64,000 nucleotides of DNA from Pseudomonas sp. JAI120 (GCF_014207255.1 NZ_JACHCZ010000002.1:997802-1061801); one strand, 5' to 3'; shown: positions 8,768-18,493, counted from the first letter of the stretch. The notes: a model not told the origin generated them from the sequence alone. A program made the numbers and translations.

Positions 8768-9241
8768 TCACTGCTTAGTGGCTGAGACCTTGTAAATATA
8801 CTTGGAACCATTACTTTTGTTTTCTGGTATCTGAAAGGTCTCGCCGTCGGCAACCGTAGTTTCGTTCGATATCTGGAAAACTTCCGTATGTGGCAAATCT
8901 ATTTGGAGTTTACCGACCTTGCTCGCATTCATTTCCAGGAGTCGAACATAGTTGACTTTATAACGTATTAGAATTTTCCCATCGCTCATAATGGCCGGGG
9001 TGACAAATCCAACAGTTCCGACTTCCAAATTATCTACAGCAACCTTGCCCTGATCGGAGGCTTTCTTATAAGAAATTGTTTGCACATTCCGATACGATAA
9101 AGTGGCACGATCCATTGTATATCCCGAAAACTTGTCAACCAGCTCACCATTACGCGTCAGCTCAGCCGTCACGAGTATTGATTCGGCAGCCGAAGCTCCA
9201 GTGACCAAGGTAGCTAATGCTATGAACAAGATTCCCTTCAT
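8768..9241 (-). CDS. Periplasmic protein resembling a lone secretin beta-domain
   Basis: Transcribed towards the helicase gene. A signal peptide (MKGILFIALATLVTGASA) precedes a 140-residue body. Its second half (VGFVTPAIMSDGKILIRYKV, later TTVADGETFQIP) follows the pattern of the secretin C-terminal beta-domain, in which a hydrophobic strand, a DG turn and a DGET turn recur. It is far too short to form an outer-membrane channel alone. Beside pilL-pilN it might assist or cap the pilus secretin, but this is inference. The ATG at 9241 has GGAG upstream; longer frames reach 9292. Confidence 0.6.
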   Translation of the reverse strand: MKGILFIALATLVTGASAAESILVTAELTRNGELVDKFSGYTMDRATLSYRNVQTISYKKASDQGKVAVDNLEVGTVGFVTPAIMSDGKILIRYKVNYVRLLEMNASKVGKLQIDLPHTEVFQISNETTVADGETFQIPENKSNGSKYIYKVSATKQ

Positions 9242-9329
9242 ACGATTGGTGCTCCGCTTCAAATTCATCTGATTATCCAAGTCATTGCACAAAGATCTGT
9301 GCGCTTTCTCCGCAAGCCTTCTGCTCGGT

Positions 9330-9371
9330 CTGCGTCATCTTTGTATACCCTATAAATACCTATAGACGCAG
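9330..9371. promoter_or_regulatory. Inverted repeat in the divergent pil promoter region
   Basis: CTGCGTC (9330-9336) and GACGCAG (9365-9371) flank a 28-base AT-rich loop containing TATA-rich stretches, between the divergently transcribed secretin-like gene and the pil operon. It could be an operator or promoter region for either direction. No -35/-10 pair stands out. Confidence 0.3.
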
Positions 9372-9445
9372 TTTTCTATTTCCTACTGCGCAGCTGGTAC
9401 CCGCCTGTCACCGTTCCCCTATCATTACAGGGGGCCTCTCGGCAC

Positions 9446-10594
9446 ATGATCAGGCACGTCACCACGCTCTCGCTGCTCGCGTTAATCGCCAGTTGCACGA
9501 CCCAAACGGCGCAGACACCCAAGCCCGATTTCGACAGCAGTCGCAATCCGGACATGTTGACGCCAGACCTCTATCCTGGCGGCGCCGTTCCTGAAAAAGA
9601 ACCAGTAGTGCGCTATGGCCGCTACACCCTCGTCAGCACGCTGCCAGATTCTGGCCAACGTGACCTGATGGCTCAGATTATCGACATCAGCATTCCAGCC
9701 AACATGCACCCAAATGTGCGTGAGGCGATGCAGTACGTGGTGGACCGTTCCGGTTATACGCTTTGCTCGGCAGACACTGGCCACGTCAACATCCTCTACA
9801 CCCGACCACTGCCAGCAGCCCAATATAAACTTGGCCCAATGACCCTGCGTAACACTCTGCAGGTGCTCGCAGGTCCGGCCTGGCAGGTGAAGGTCGACGA
9901 GGTCAACCGTCAAGTGTGCTACGTCCTGCGCCCTGGCTACCAGCTCCCGGATTCTCCACGTCCTGCATCGGCTCAGGTTGCTCAACTCAAAGCCCCCTCC
10001 ACCGTTCAACCAGCTCCCGCAACCCCAATCAAAGACGATTCGAGCGGTGGAGTTGTAGTCGCCGCCGTACCGCAGACAGCGCCTTTCACCGCAACAGCAA
10101 CAACCGCAGCGCCTGTAACGAATGCTGCACCTGCCAAAACCGTGACCACTCCTTCTGCAATTGCTAAGGATGGTTCTGCCAAACAAACGTCTTCCTTGCT
10201 GAATCCGGGTCCTGTCTCGGCCAAATCCAGCAGTATCAATGCCAAGGCGACTACAGCTACCCCTCCAGTAACCCAAGCCATGGCTCCAGCAATTCCAGCC
10301 ACTCCGGTTATTCCAGTCATTGCCGCGCCGAAGCCGCTAGCCCAGTTATGGACGGCTTCAACTGGATCATCACTTCGTCAAACCGTTGAAGGCTGGGCTG
10401 AAAAAGCGCATTGGAGGCTGATCTGGCAGATCGATGATCTTGATTATCCAATTGAGGCACCACTGCGATTCGAGGGCAGCTTCGAAGAAGCCATTAGAGA
10501 GATTTTCCCGCTTTATGACTCGGCCCCACGGTCCTTTGTGGTCGACGGCGTTTCATCGCAAATGCTGATTTACATTGCAGAGAGGAAAAAATGA
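9446..10594 (+). CDS. pilL: Type IVb conjugative pilus lipoprotein PilL
   Basis: First gene of the conjugative pilus operon (pilL2 in PAPI-1). A lipoprotein signal ends LLALIASC, with Cys17 as the acylated residue. Residues about 45-175 form the conserved PilL N-domain (VRYGRYTLVSTLPDSGQRD), followed by a long Pro/Thr/Ala-rich linker of about 130 residues and a C-terminal TcpQ-like domain (LRQTVEGWAEKAHWRLIWQ) resembling the pilus proteins that stabilise the secretin. Its stop overlaps the pilN start (ATGA). It should sit on the periplasmic side of the outer membrane. Confidence 0.88.
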   Translation: MIRHVTTLSLLALIASCTTQTAQTPKPDFDSSRNPDMLTPDLYPGGAVPEKEPVVRYGRYTLVSTLPDSGQRDLMAQIIDISIPANMHPNVREAMQYVVDRSGYTLCSADTGHVNILYTRPLPAAQYKLGPMTLRNTLQVLAGPAWQVKVDEVNRQVCYVLRPGYQLPDSPRPASAQVAQLKAPSTVQPAPATPIKDDSSGGVVVAAVPQTAPFTATATTAAPVTNAAPAKTVTTPSAIAKDGSAKQTSSLLNPGPVSAKSSSINAKATTATPPVTQAMAPAIPATPVIPVIAAPKPLAQLWTASTGSSLRQTVEGWAEKAHWRLIWQIDDLDYPIEAPLRFEGSFEEAIREIFPLYDSAPRSFVVDGVSSQMLIYIAERKK

Positions 10595-12402
10595 TGACTG
10601 CCCGTCTCTGGATCCGAGGCACAGCTATAGCGCTCATCGTGGCTCTGCTGAGTTCCTGCTCACTGCAGCGGGTTAATGAGTCAGCCAGTCGCGCCGAAAA
10701 TGATGCGGCGACCGCCTCGCAATACAGCCGGTTTCTGAGAAATCAGCAACAAGAGCCCGCGCGCGCCACGGTGGTGTTCAGCGATAAACCCTGGGTTTCA
10801 AAACAGCCGATGGTCGCCAAGCGTGGTTTGCCGCTGACCATGGATTGCGACATCACCTACCGCCCTTCGTACAACGTTGGGATCGCGGAGATCGCACGTT
10901 ACATCACCAGCGAGTGCGGCGTTCCCGTCATTGTAGCGCCTGATGCCATCGATCCAAGCGTCCTTACCAGTGCAACACAAGGGAACTCAGGTCCAACCGC
11001 TCCCCCGGGTATGAATCAACCCGACAACCTGTCCAACTTCATGCCCGCAGGTGTCATCGGCAACGTGCCCAGCAATGCCCGCTCAATGAATATGATCGGA
11101 CAGATTGCACCCAGCACGTTCCCCATCAAGTACAGCGGCAAACTGTCAGGTTTGCTAAATCAAACCGCCGCGCAGCTGGGCTTAGCGTGGAACTACTCCT
11201 CAGACGATCGCAGCGTGCATGTCACTTACTTCGACACCAAAACGTTCGATGTATGGGCATTTGGAGATGACCAGATCATTGAAAGCACAGTGAAGTCAGG
11301 TTTGCTGACCGCGACAGGGAGCGGGAGCTCAGGTGGCGGTGGAGGATCTTCATCCACCGGTGCATCGGGAGAGTCCGGCAGCAACCAGAGCACCACCGTC
11401 TCTATCAAGACATCACTGATCGGGGATATTGAAAAAAACGTCAAGGCGATGCTGAGCCAGCAACCGCAAGGTCGGATGTTCCTTTCGCGTTCCACCGGCA
11501 CCTTGACAGTTACCGATCGACCAGAGGTCCTCTCCAACGTTTCTAAATACTTGAACTCCATCAACCGTAGCATCACGCGTCAGGTGCTGTTCAATGTCAA
11601 AGTCTTCGAGGTAACCCTCAGCGACAAGGATCAGACTGGCCTGGATTGGACAGCGGTCTATACCAATCTGAGCAACAAGTGGGGATTTTCACTTAAAAAT
11701 GCCACTACTGGGATTGGCGCCAATGCGGTCTCAGGCTCTCTGAGTATCTTGGATACTTCCAAGTCGCCGTGGGCCGGATCTAACCTGATCATAAAAGCAC
11801 TGTCGGAGCAGGGACGAATTTCAAATGTCCGTTCGCCCTCGGTCACGACGCTCAATCTACAGCCGGCACCTATCCAGATCGGCAACGTGCAAAGCTATAT
11901 CGCGTCGAGTTCGACTACTACAACGGCCTCAGTCGGATCGTCCACCTCACTGACTCCCGCGACGATTACGAGCGGCTTCAACATGATGCTGCTTCCTCGG
12001 ATTATCGACCAGGACAACCTGCTGCTGATGATCACCCTGAGCATGAGCAGCAAACCCACCTTCACCCCCTTCACCAGCAATGGCTCCAGCGTCCAAACCG
12101 CTGACTACGACACCAAGAACCTGTCTCCGAAAGTCAAATTGCGCAGCGGTCAAACATTGGTACTGACCGGCTTCGAAGAGAACAGCGAAAACGCGACTAA
12201 ATCCGGCGTAGGTGATCCGGGCTTCTTTGGTTTGGGTGGTAGCCGTATCCGCAGCACAGACCGCAATGTACTGGTGGTGTTAATTACCCCTGTTGTCGAC
12301 AGCGACACGGGAGGCCCTAGCACTCTGAATACACCGGCTGCCAATGACCTATGGGGCCAATGCCCAAGCCCGGCGCTGCGTTGCGCAGGCTTTAAGGGGT
12401 AA
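10591..12402 (+). CDS. pilN: Type IVb pilus secretin PilN
   Basis: Outer-membrane secretin of the conjugative pilus. The 603-residue lipoprotein starts with a signal ending LLSSCS (Cys23 lipidated). N-domain-like segments follow, then a Gly/Ser-rich insert near residues 240-260 (GSSGGGGGSSSTG). The secretin beta-domain occupies about 330-575, with SPSVTTLNLQPAPIQIGN and a terminal SGQTLVLTGFE motif. It would form the channel through which the pilus emerges. GAGAGGAA precedes the start and overlaps the end of pilL. Confidence 0.9.
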   Translation: MMTARLWIRGTAIALIVALLSSCSLQRVNESASRAENDAATASQYSRFLRNQQQEPARATVVFSDKPWVSKQPMVAKRGLPLTMDCDITYRPSYNVGIAEIARYITSECGVPVIVAPDAIDPSVLTSATQGNSGPTAPPGMNQPDNLSNFMPAGVIGNVPSNARSMNMIGQIAPSTFPIKYSGKLSGLLNQTAAQLGLAWNYSSDDRSVHVTYFDTKTFDVWAFGDDQIIESTVKSGLLTATGSGSSGGGGGSSSTGASGESGSNQSTTVSIKTSLIGDIEKNVKAMLSQQPQGRMFLSRSTGTLTVTDRPEVLSNVSKYLNSINRSITRQVLFNVKVFEVTLSDKDQTGLDWTAVYTNLSNKWGFSLKNATTGIGANAVSGSLSILDTSKSPWAGSNLIIKALSEQGRISNVRSPSVTTLNLQPAPIQIGNVQSYIASSSTTTTASVGSSTSLTPATITSGFNMMLLPRIIDQDNLLLMITLSMSSKPTFTPFTSNGSSVQTADYDTKNLSPKVKLRSGQTLVLTGFEENSENATKSGVGDPGFFGLGGSRIRSTDRNVLVVLITPVVDSDTGGPSTLNTPAANDLWGQCPSPALRCAGFKG

Positions 12403-12405
12403 GCC

Positions 12406-13737
12406 ATGGTCGCGGAAGTATCGAAAAACACACGTTCTGCGCGCGTCCAGGTACTGCAGCATAGAGGGAAATCTTTCGTCACTGGTCTGCGCTGGCATCC
12501 CCTGGGCAGTGTCACCGGTCACATGAAAGAAGCCCGCCAATATGGGCGTGAACACGAACTAGACATTGTCGCCATTCGCAGAACGCCGGCGATCATTCAG
12601 GCAGGTTTTGTAGCGCACAGCGACAGCGTCACCAAGGGCATGTATTCACTCGCCGCGACGCTGGCTGGACAGTTGGGCGATTCGTGGATTGCGGCATGGC
12701 GGACGGCACCCGATCTGGACCAGTACGCCTTGGTCGCGGTGTATCAAGGCGGTGTGATTTCAGGCTGTGACATGATCGGTACAGGCGCCGAAGTGCGGCG
12801 CAGGGTCGTGCAACAACGCAGTCGCGGCATTCAATTCAGCCATGAGTACCTCCCTCCAGAGTTTGAGATGGGCGGGCATCCTCTGGACGTTGAAGATCTG
12901 CTCCAACCCGAGAAACTCAAACGTGAATATCGACTTAAACAGCTTGTATTTGGACTCTCCAAGACCGAGCTGGTGCAGCTCTCGATTCTTGCAGCGCTGA
13001 TCGCAGTCGGCGTCATTGGCTGGGCGCAATGGCAGAGCCATCAGGAGCAAATAGCCAAGGAGGCAGCGTTCCAGGCTGAACAACAACGTCTAGCTGAGTT
13101 GGCCAGGCTGCAAAAAGAATCGGGTGTGGAGCAACCTCCCCAAGCGCTTGAACATCCCTGGGCCAAACGTCCCTCTGTTGAAGACTTCTTGGAAGGTTGC
13201 AGCAACGTCATTTATCAGTTGCCCCTATCCATTCAGGGATGGCAGTTCACGAGTGCCATGTGCGACGGCACTCAGGTCCTGTCCTCTTACACACGTTCTG
13301 GCAATAGCACTGCCGACAAGCTGATACAGGCAACTCAAGGCCACTTTTCTGATCGGCCGGCCTTTTTTGACGAGGGTAACTCGGCGACGTTGAAGTCCGA
13401 CATTTCCTTACCTGCCGCTGGTGATGAACCGCTTGAAGGAGCGATCGTGATGCTGGCAAACCTATCGTCTTGGCTGCATAGCTTCATGCAGACCCCCACC
13501 CTGAAAGAGATGCCGGTTGTTGTGCCCGTTCAACCAGCCATTCCTGGTCAGCCTGCTCCACCGCCGCCGCCACCTCCTCAATGGAAGCTATTCGAACTGC
13601 GTTACACCTCCGGGCTTACCCCACTGGACTCTTTATCCGGCGCACCCAGTCAAGGCCTTCGGCTGCGTGAAATCCAAACCAAATATGAGGCTGGCCACCT
13701 TGTCTGGTCAGTAATAGGTGACCTTTATGCGAAATAA
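12406..13737 (+). CDS. pilO: Type IVb pilus inner-membrane protein PilO
   Basis: A 443-residue PilO-type (PilO2) pilus assembly protein. The cytoplasmic N-terminal half (about 1-190) contains the conserved YALVAVYQGGVISGCDMIG and is followed by a single transmembrane helix (about 188-205, LSILAALIAVGVIGWAQW), a coiled-coil-like Gln/Glu stretch and a periplasmic region with a proline run (PPPPPPP) near residue 390. It is likely an alignment or platform component linking the motor to the secretin. The start lies 4 bases after pilN, and its end overlaps pilP. Confidence 0.88.
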   Translation: MVAEVSKNTRSARVQVLQHRGKSFVTGLRWHPLGSVTGHMKEARQYGREHELDIVAIRRTPAIIQAGFVAHSDSVTKGMYSLAATLAGQLGDSWIAAWRTAPDLDQYALVAVYQGGVISGCDMIGTGAEVRRRVVQQRSRGIQFSHEYLPPEFEMGGHPLDVEDLLQPEKLKREYRLKQLVFGLSKTELVQLSILAALIAVGVIGWAQWQSHQEQIAKEAAFQAEQQRLAELARLQKESGVEQPPQALEHPWAKRPSVEDFLEGCSNVIYQLPLSIQGWQFTSAMCDGTQVLSSYTRSGNSTADKLIQATQGHFSDRPAFFDEGNSATLKSDISLPAAGDEPLEGAIVMLANLSSWLHSFMQTPTLKEMPVVVPVQPAIPGQPAPPPPPPPQWKLFELRYTSGLTPLDSLSGAPSQGLRLREIQTKYEAGHLVWSVIGDLYAK

Positions 13738-14302
13738 GACGCTGCGCTTTTGGTGTTCAATCCTTGCCTTCGGCGCCCCCATTTGTTGGGCGAGCGAAAA
13801 CACGCCATCCGGGGTAAACGTCGGTGAGTTGGCCCTTATTCAAAGCCAGACGATTCTGTTGAACGCAAAGGCCGAGAAAGCCAAAGCCGAAAGATCCATC
13901 AACGGCGAAGACCAAACTGCGACGGCGCAGCCTTCGCCAATGATTTTTTCTCAAGGCTACCTCACGCCTCCGACTTCTGCCTCCGCCCGCAGCGCTGACT
14001 CACAGCCTGAGTTGCCTGTTGTAAAAGCCGTCTTCGGCTCAGCAAAGCGTCTACGTGCCACCCTTCTCTACAGCGGTGGGGTTGAGATTGACGCTGATGC
14101 CTCCTCCAGGGAATTGCCTGGGGGTTACCGAGTGGCAATCCTCACCTTCGACAACGTGACGCTTGAGCGAAGCGGCAAGCGCTATCCCCTCGGTTTTTCC
14201 AATACTCCTCCAGTCGTCCCAGGCAACGCCAATAACCCCGCAGTCAGCAACACCGCGTCGCCCCCTGTGCTGCTGCCCGGCTTAATCCCTGACCAACGCT
14301 GA
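13727..14302 (+). CDS. pilP: Type IVb pilus biogenesis protein PilP
   Basis: A 191-residue secreted pilus protein. A signal peptide ends near CWASE, then comes the PilP N-motif VGELALIQSQTILLNAKAEKAKAE, a helical coil seen in TIGR03021-type PilP. The C-terminal domain (AVFGSAKRLRATLLYSGGVEIDAD) is the globular part expected to contact PilN or PilO in the periplasm; the end is a Pro/Asn-rich tail. The ATG at 13727 is preceded by AGGTG; a GTG at 13718 is also in frame. The gene overlaps the last 11 bases of pilO. Confidence 0.87.
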   Translation: MRNKTLRFWCSILAFGAPICWASENTPSGVNVGELALIQSQTILLNAKAEKAKAERSINGEDQTATAQPSPMIFSQGYLTPPTSASARSADSQPELPVVKAVFGSAKRLRATLLYSGGVEIDADASSRELPGGYRVAILTFDNVTLERSGKRYPLGFSNTPPVVPGNANNPAVSNTASPPVLLPGLIPDQR

Positions 14303-14314
14303 GAGACCAATGCT

Positions 14315-15871
14315 ATGACGATCCCGACCGAAAATCCCCAGGCAACGGAAGTAGGCTCCGACGAGTCTGCTGTGGAAATTCTGATTTCGCACAAAAAGTT
14401 GCTGACCGCAACTGGAGGACCGTTTGAACTGAAACCCGAGTTGCGTCAACTGTGCGCGCTGACCAGCGATGGGATTCTGTATGTGTCTGCCCAACATCAA
14501 ACGGATGCCTATGTCATGGCATTCGAGGATCAGTTGGAACACGAAAATCATCCTTTCGAAGTCAAGGTCTGCTCCATGAGCACGATCAAGGCTCTGTACC
14601 AAGCGAATGAGGATGTAAATGGTAAAACACTGTCCACCGATACAAAACGCCAAGCCCAGGTAGTACAACTGCTGGGAGAGGCCCACCGGCGCAATGCGAG
14701 CGACGTTCATTTTGTCGTTGGCCACGACATCACTCGAATATTCTTTCGTATCCACGGGCTTTTGTGGGAGGCAGAGCAGCATCAGAGCCAGGTGGGCATG
14801 GAGCTCTGCTCATCCCTCTACAACAGCATGTGCGATGTAGCTAAGGACCACTATCAGCCGCAGGTGAGCCAGGACGCCAGGGTGAAACGAGCCTATGTCG
14901 AACAGCTTGGTCTGTTCGGCGCCCGGGTTGCCACCCGGCCGCTGGTTGACGGCCCCCTGATGGTTCTGCGTCTGCTGTACGACGACAAAACCAAAATGAC
15001 ATTTGAGGAGCTCGGTTTTCTTCCCCAGCAGATCGAGGCATTCAGCCGCATCCGTAGTTTGCCTTATGGGGTGAACCTAATTACTGGCCCCACAGGTTCC
15101 GGGAAGTCCAAGTCCCAACAAGTCAACCTGAACCTGCTGCATGAAGAATGTGGTGGCACCAAACACATTTTGACCATGGAAGATCCGCCTGAATATCCAA
15201 TCATGGCCAACCAGTCGCCACTGGGCCCTGGTGAAACCTGGAACGCAGGTATCACCAACACCATGCGGCTGGACCCCGACATTCTGATGTACGGGGAAAT
15301 CCGGGATCTTGAATCAGCCCAAGCGGCGTTCCGTGGCGGAATGACCGGTCACTTGGTACTTTCGACACTGCACACCAACAATGCCGTAGCCGGCCTGCAG
15401 CGTCTGATCGACATGGGGGTGGATCGCTACCTGGTCACTGACCCGGCCTTGATGACCAGCGTCGTGAATCAGTCTTTGCTGCCTGAGCTATGCCACCACT
15501 GTCGCATACCTGCATCTGCAAATCTGGACCAGCTCAGCGCTGCGCTGACTCGGCGCTTGCACGACCTGCAGGCCATCGAGCTGATTTACCTGAAAGGCCC
15601 GGGGTGCCCACACTGCAAAGGTTTAGGCGTCGGTGGCCGCACCGCAGTTGCTGAAACACTCCTTACCGACCTCAAATTTATGCAGGTTTTCAATAAGCAC
15701 GGTGCGAGTGCAGCACGTCGCCACTGGGTCAAGGAAATGGGCGGCGTCACCAAAACCGCCCACACCATCATGAAACTCAAGCAAGGCCTGGTAGATCCGC
15801 GCCACGCGGAAATGATGGTAGGTCCCCTGGACTTTGATCAACAAACCTTGGAGCTCTCTCATGATGAGTGA
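14315..15871 (+). CDS. pilQ: Type IVb pilus assembly ATPase PilQ
   Basis: Cytoplasmic GspE/PilB-superfamily ATPase of 518 residues that powers pilus extension. Walker A is GPTGSGKSKS (about residues 258-267), the Asp box is MEDPPEYP, Walker B DILMYGEIRD, and the His box is LSTLHTNNA. Two Cys pairs (CHHC and CPHC) form the zinc module typical of GspE-type ATPases. It naturally pairs with the downstream platform protein PilR. Its last 11 bases overlap the start of pilR, indicating coupling. Confidence 0.93.
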   Translation: MTIPTENPQATEVGSDESAVEILISHKKLLTATGGPFELKPELRQLCALTSDGILYVSAQHQTDAYVMAFEDQLEHENHPFEVKVCSMSTIKALYQANEDVNGKTLSTDTKRQAQVVQLLGEAHRRNASDVHFVVGHDITRIFFRIHGLLWEAEQHQSQVGMELCSSLYNSMCDVAKDHYQPQVSQDARVKRAYVEQLGLFGARVATRPLVDGPLMVLRLLYDDKTKMTFEELGFLPQQIEAFSRIRSLPYGVNLITGPTGSGKSKSQQVNLNLLHEECGGTKHILTMEDPPEYPIMANQSPLGPGETWNAGITNTMRLDPDILMYGEIRDLESAQAAFRGGMTGHLVLSTLHTNNAVAGLQRLIDMGVDRYLVTDPALMTSVVNQSLLPELCHHCRIPASANLDQLSAALTRRLHDLQAIELIYLKGPGCPHCKGLGVGGRTAVAETLLTDLKFMQVFNKHGASAARRHWVKEMGGVTKTAHTIMKLKQGLVDPRHAEMMVGPLDFDQQTLELSHDE

Positions 15872-17000
15872 CGTCAGGGGGATGCTGAATCGTTGGGCAG
15901 AAGTCTTCTATGCCAAACAGTTCGGCAAAAACGAGCGAATCCAATTCTACGAGAGCCTTATGGGCATCCTTGAGGATGGTGTGTCACTTGAGGACGCGCT
16001 GCACACGGTCGCCAGAGCGTTCAGCGATAACGGTCAGAAATTGCACCCCGTATCTCTAGCCTGCAGAGACATCGCGCAATCGGTGAAAGACGGAAAATCC
16101 CTTAGCATTTCCTGCGAAGGCTGGGTTCCCTACGACGAGAACTCACTGATCGCCTCCGGTGAAGACACGGGCAACCTGGTGCAGGCTTGTCGTGACTGCG
16201 TGAGGATCATTGAAGTACGCCAACGGATCAGCAAACTCGTGGCCTCGGCCACCGTGTTCCCATCCGTTGTGTGGAGCGTCATGGCGGCTCTGCTGTATGT
16301 GATCGCCGTGTGGATGGTGCCCTCCATGACACGTCGGTCTAACCCCGAAGCCTGGACGGGTGTACCGGCGTTTCTGTACGCCCTATCAAATTTCGTGACC
16401 CACTACGGTCTGGTTACCTTAATCGCGGTCGTCGTCTTCATCTTCGTGTCGATCATCACCCTACCGGTGTTTTGCGGGCTACAGATCACGGCGGCCAGCC
16501 CGTCATGGAAGCTGCAGTTGAACAAGTTGCTCCAGGTCTTGAGAGTCCGAGCAGAGCGCCTTCCCCCTTGGTCGGTCTACAAGGCACTTCACGGCTCCAT
16601 CTTTTTGCTCAACATGGCCGTGATGTTGCGCTCCGGCATCAACCAGCTCGATGCACTCACCTCTCTTCAGCGCAATGCTTCGCCCTGGCTAAAGGAGCGG
16701 CTGACGGCCATTCATTACGGCGTCAGCGCTGGCAAAAACTTCGGTACTGCGCTGAAGCTCGCGGGTCATCAATTTCCAGACCCCATGGCCATGCATTTTC
16801 TTGAAGTACTTGCCATACGCAAAGGCTTCGCAGAGTCGATGGAACGGTTTTCCAACCGCTGGCTGGAGCAAACCCTCCAGCGCGTCGAAGCCATCGCTAA
16901 ATCGCTCATCGGTGTGTCCTCCATGGCCATGGGGATCATGATGATTCTGGTGGTGATCGGGATCTTCCAGCTGGCCGGCACTGTGACTGAAACGCTCTAA
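15861..17000 (+). CDS. pilR: Type IVb pilus inner-membrane platform protein PilR
   Basis: GspF/PilC-type polytopic protein of 379 residues with the duplicated cytoplasmic T2SSF domain. The first copy lies at about 40-160 and the second at about 230-345. Transmembrane segments include VVWSVMAALLYVIAVWMVP, LVTLIAVVVFIFVSIITLP and GIMMILVVIGIFQLAG. It receives force from PilQ and extracts pilin from the membrane. The start at 15861 (adjacent second ATG at 15864) has GGAG upstream inside pilQ. Confidence 0.9.
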   Translation: MMSDVRGMLNRWAEVFYAKQFGKNERIQFYESLMGILEDGVSLEDALHTVARAFSDNGQKLHPVSLACRDIAQSVKDGKSLSISCEGWVPYDENSLIASGEDTGNLVQACRDCVRIIEVRQRISKLVASATVFPSVVWSVMAALLYVIAVWMVPSMTRRSNPEAWTGVPAFLYALSNFVTHYGLVTLIAVVVFIFVSIITLPVFCGLQITAASPSWKLQLNKLLQVLRVRAERLPPWSVYKALHGSIFLLNMAVMLRSGINQLDALTSLQRNASPWLKERLTAIHYGVSAGKNFGTALKLAGHQFPDPMAMHFLEVLAIRKGFAESMERFSNRWLEQTLQRVEAIAKSLIGVSSMAMGIMMILVVIGIFQLAGTVTETL

Positions 17001-17025
17001 CTCAAACTCAAATGAGGTACTGGAA

Positions 17026-17541
17026 ATGCCAACAAATATTCGCAAAAACCAACGTGGATTCCTTTCCCTTGACGGGATGTTCTGGCTGATGCTGATCGCG
17101 GTGGCACTCGGATTCATCGTCTTTATGGGTTACAGAACGTTCGGCAGCTCGGACGTCACTATCGAACAGAGCAACCTCGGTACGTTGCTCAGCAATACCA
17201 AAAGACTGAAAAGTACTACGGGTTACGCGACTGCCGGCACCAACCTGGCGCCCTCCTTAATCAACCTCGAAGCTACCGGCGGCATGAGCATCAACGGCAA
17301 TGCCCTGTCCAACCGCTGGAACGGTGCGGTGACCGTAGTGAGCAACGGCATGACCTTTACGATCACCGAATCCAACCTCCCGAAAAATGCCTGTATCACC
17401 CTCGCCTCAAATATGGCCAAGGACAAACAGACGACGACGGCAATCAACGGTGGTACTGCCATTGCTGGAGAAATCACTGCAGTGGCAGCGGCTACAAGTT
17501 GCTCATCGGACGCCAATACCATTGCCTGGACTTCGTATTAA
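17026..17541 (+). CDS. pilS: Major type IVb prepilin PilS
   Basis: Major pilin of the conjugative pilus, 171 residues. The class III leader ends KNQRG, with processing expected between Gly and Phe (RG/FLSLD); the +5 acidic residue is Asp rather than Glu. A long hydrophobic helix follows (GMFWLMLIAVALGFIVFM). Two C-terminal cysteines (KNACIT and TSCSS) likely close the D-loop disulfide. No prepilin peptidase gene is seen in the cluster, so processing probably relies on a chromosomal PilD. GAGGTACTGG precedes the start. Confidence 0.92.
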   Translation: MPTNIRKNQRGFLSLDGMFWLMLIAVALGFIVFMGYRTFGSSDVTIEQSNLGTLLSNTKRLKSTTGYATAGTNLAPSLINLEATGGMSINGNALSNRWNGAVTVVSNGMTFTITESNLPKNACITLASNMAKDKQTTTAINGGTAIAGEITAVAAATSCSSDANTIAWTSY

Positions 17542-17551
17542 GGAGCCCTGT

Positions 17552-18493
17552 GTGAGCGTGATCTCCGATGCTGAATTCGTCGACCTGTACCTAGGCGAGG
17601 GGTTTGCCGATGCCAAAGGTCTTCCTGGGCATGCGCGAAGAGTTGAAGCACCAGTCGAATGGCGTGCGGACCTCGAGCGCTTGCGGCTGCAGTGTCAGGA
17701 AAAGCACGCTGCTACCCAGGATCCTGAATTCGCTTTGATTGAGGATGGCGTAGTCCTACGCGTAACCCAACTACTGGATTTGAACGGTAAACCAGTTTTT
17801 GTCTTGAGCAAGTCATCGGTTCAGATCCGACCATTGGACATGCTAGGCCTGCCAGATTATCTGCAGGATGCATTGATGAGCGACTCTGTACGCGGCCTGA
17901 TCTTCATCTGCGGAGAAATGGGTACAGGAAAGACTTCAAGCGCGGCCTCGCTTGTAAAGGCCCGCCTTGAGGCCTGGGGTGGAATTTGCGTGGCTGTAGA
18001 GGATCCCCCAGAACCCTATCTGAATGGTCGACACGGTGAAGGGCGCTGTATTCAAGTTCCAGTTTCTCGCCGTATGGGAGGCTACGAGGAGGCGTTGATC
18101 TTGGCGCTACGCACAAGAGCTGACTTGCTGTTTGTCGGGGAAATTCGCGACAGCTCGACCGCTGCTCAAGTCATTCAGGCATCAATAAATGGTCATCTCA
18201 TTATTTGTACAGGCCATGCTGGCAGCGTCACTCAAGGCATTGAAAGAATCTCGGCCTTGGCCCAGCCCTTGCTGAATAACGCCCGAGAGTTGCTTTCCAA
18301 AGGCCTAGTAGCGGTCATTCACCAGTCTCTGTCTATGGGGATTGATGGGAATCGTCGACTTACGTTGCAGAGTCTGCTTTTCACTGACCGTGACGGACCG
18401 GGCATTCGAGAAAAAGTCCATGCAGGGAAGATCACCCTACTCGAACAAGACATCGCTCACCAATCATCTAGGAGCCTCTGGAATGACCAGTAA
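17552..18493 (+). CDS. pilT2: Pilus ATPase PilT-type (PilT2-like)
   Basis: A second GspE-family ATPase, 313 residues, between the major and minor pilin genes as in PAPI-1 (pilT2). Walker A is CGEMGTGKTSSA, the Asp box VAVEDPPEPY, Walker B DLLFVGEIRDSS and the His box LIICTGHAGS. It lacks the cysteine zinc module of PilQ and has a short N-domain, in line with a retraction or auxiliary motor. The GTG at 17552 has AGGAG six bases upstream; a longer frame from 17387 would overlap pilS. Confidence 0.85.
   Translation: MSVISDAEFVDLYLGEGFADAKGLPGHARRVEAPVEWRADLERLRLQCQEKHAATQDPEFALIEDGVVLRVTQLLDLNGKPVFVLSKSSVQIRPLDMLGLPDYLQDALMSDSVRGLIFICGEMGTGKTSSAASLVKARLEAWGGICVAVEDPPEPYLNGRHGEGRCIQVPVSRRMGGYEEALILALRTRADLLFVGEIRDSSTAAQVIQASINGHLIICTGHAGSVTQGIERISALAQPLLNNARELLSKGLVAVIHQSLSMGIDGNRRLTLQSLLFTDRDGPGIREKVHAGKITLLEQDIAHQSSRSLWNDQ

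Noticed and set aside
9482..10276. Long minus-strand open frame opposite pilL
   Set aside because: It mirrors the Pro/Thr/Ala-rich linker of PilL, is low-complexity in the reverse frame and has no ribosome site.
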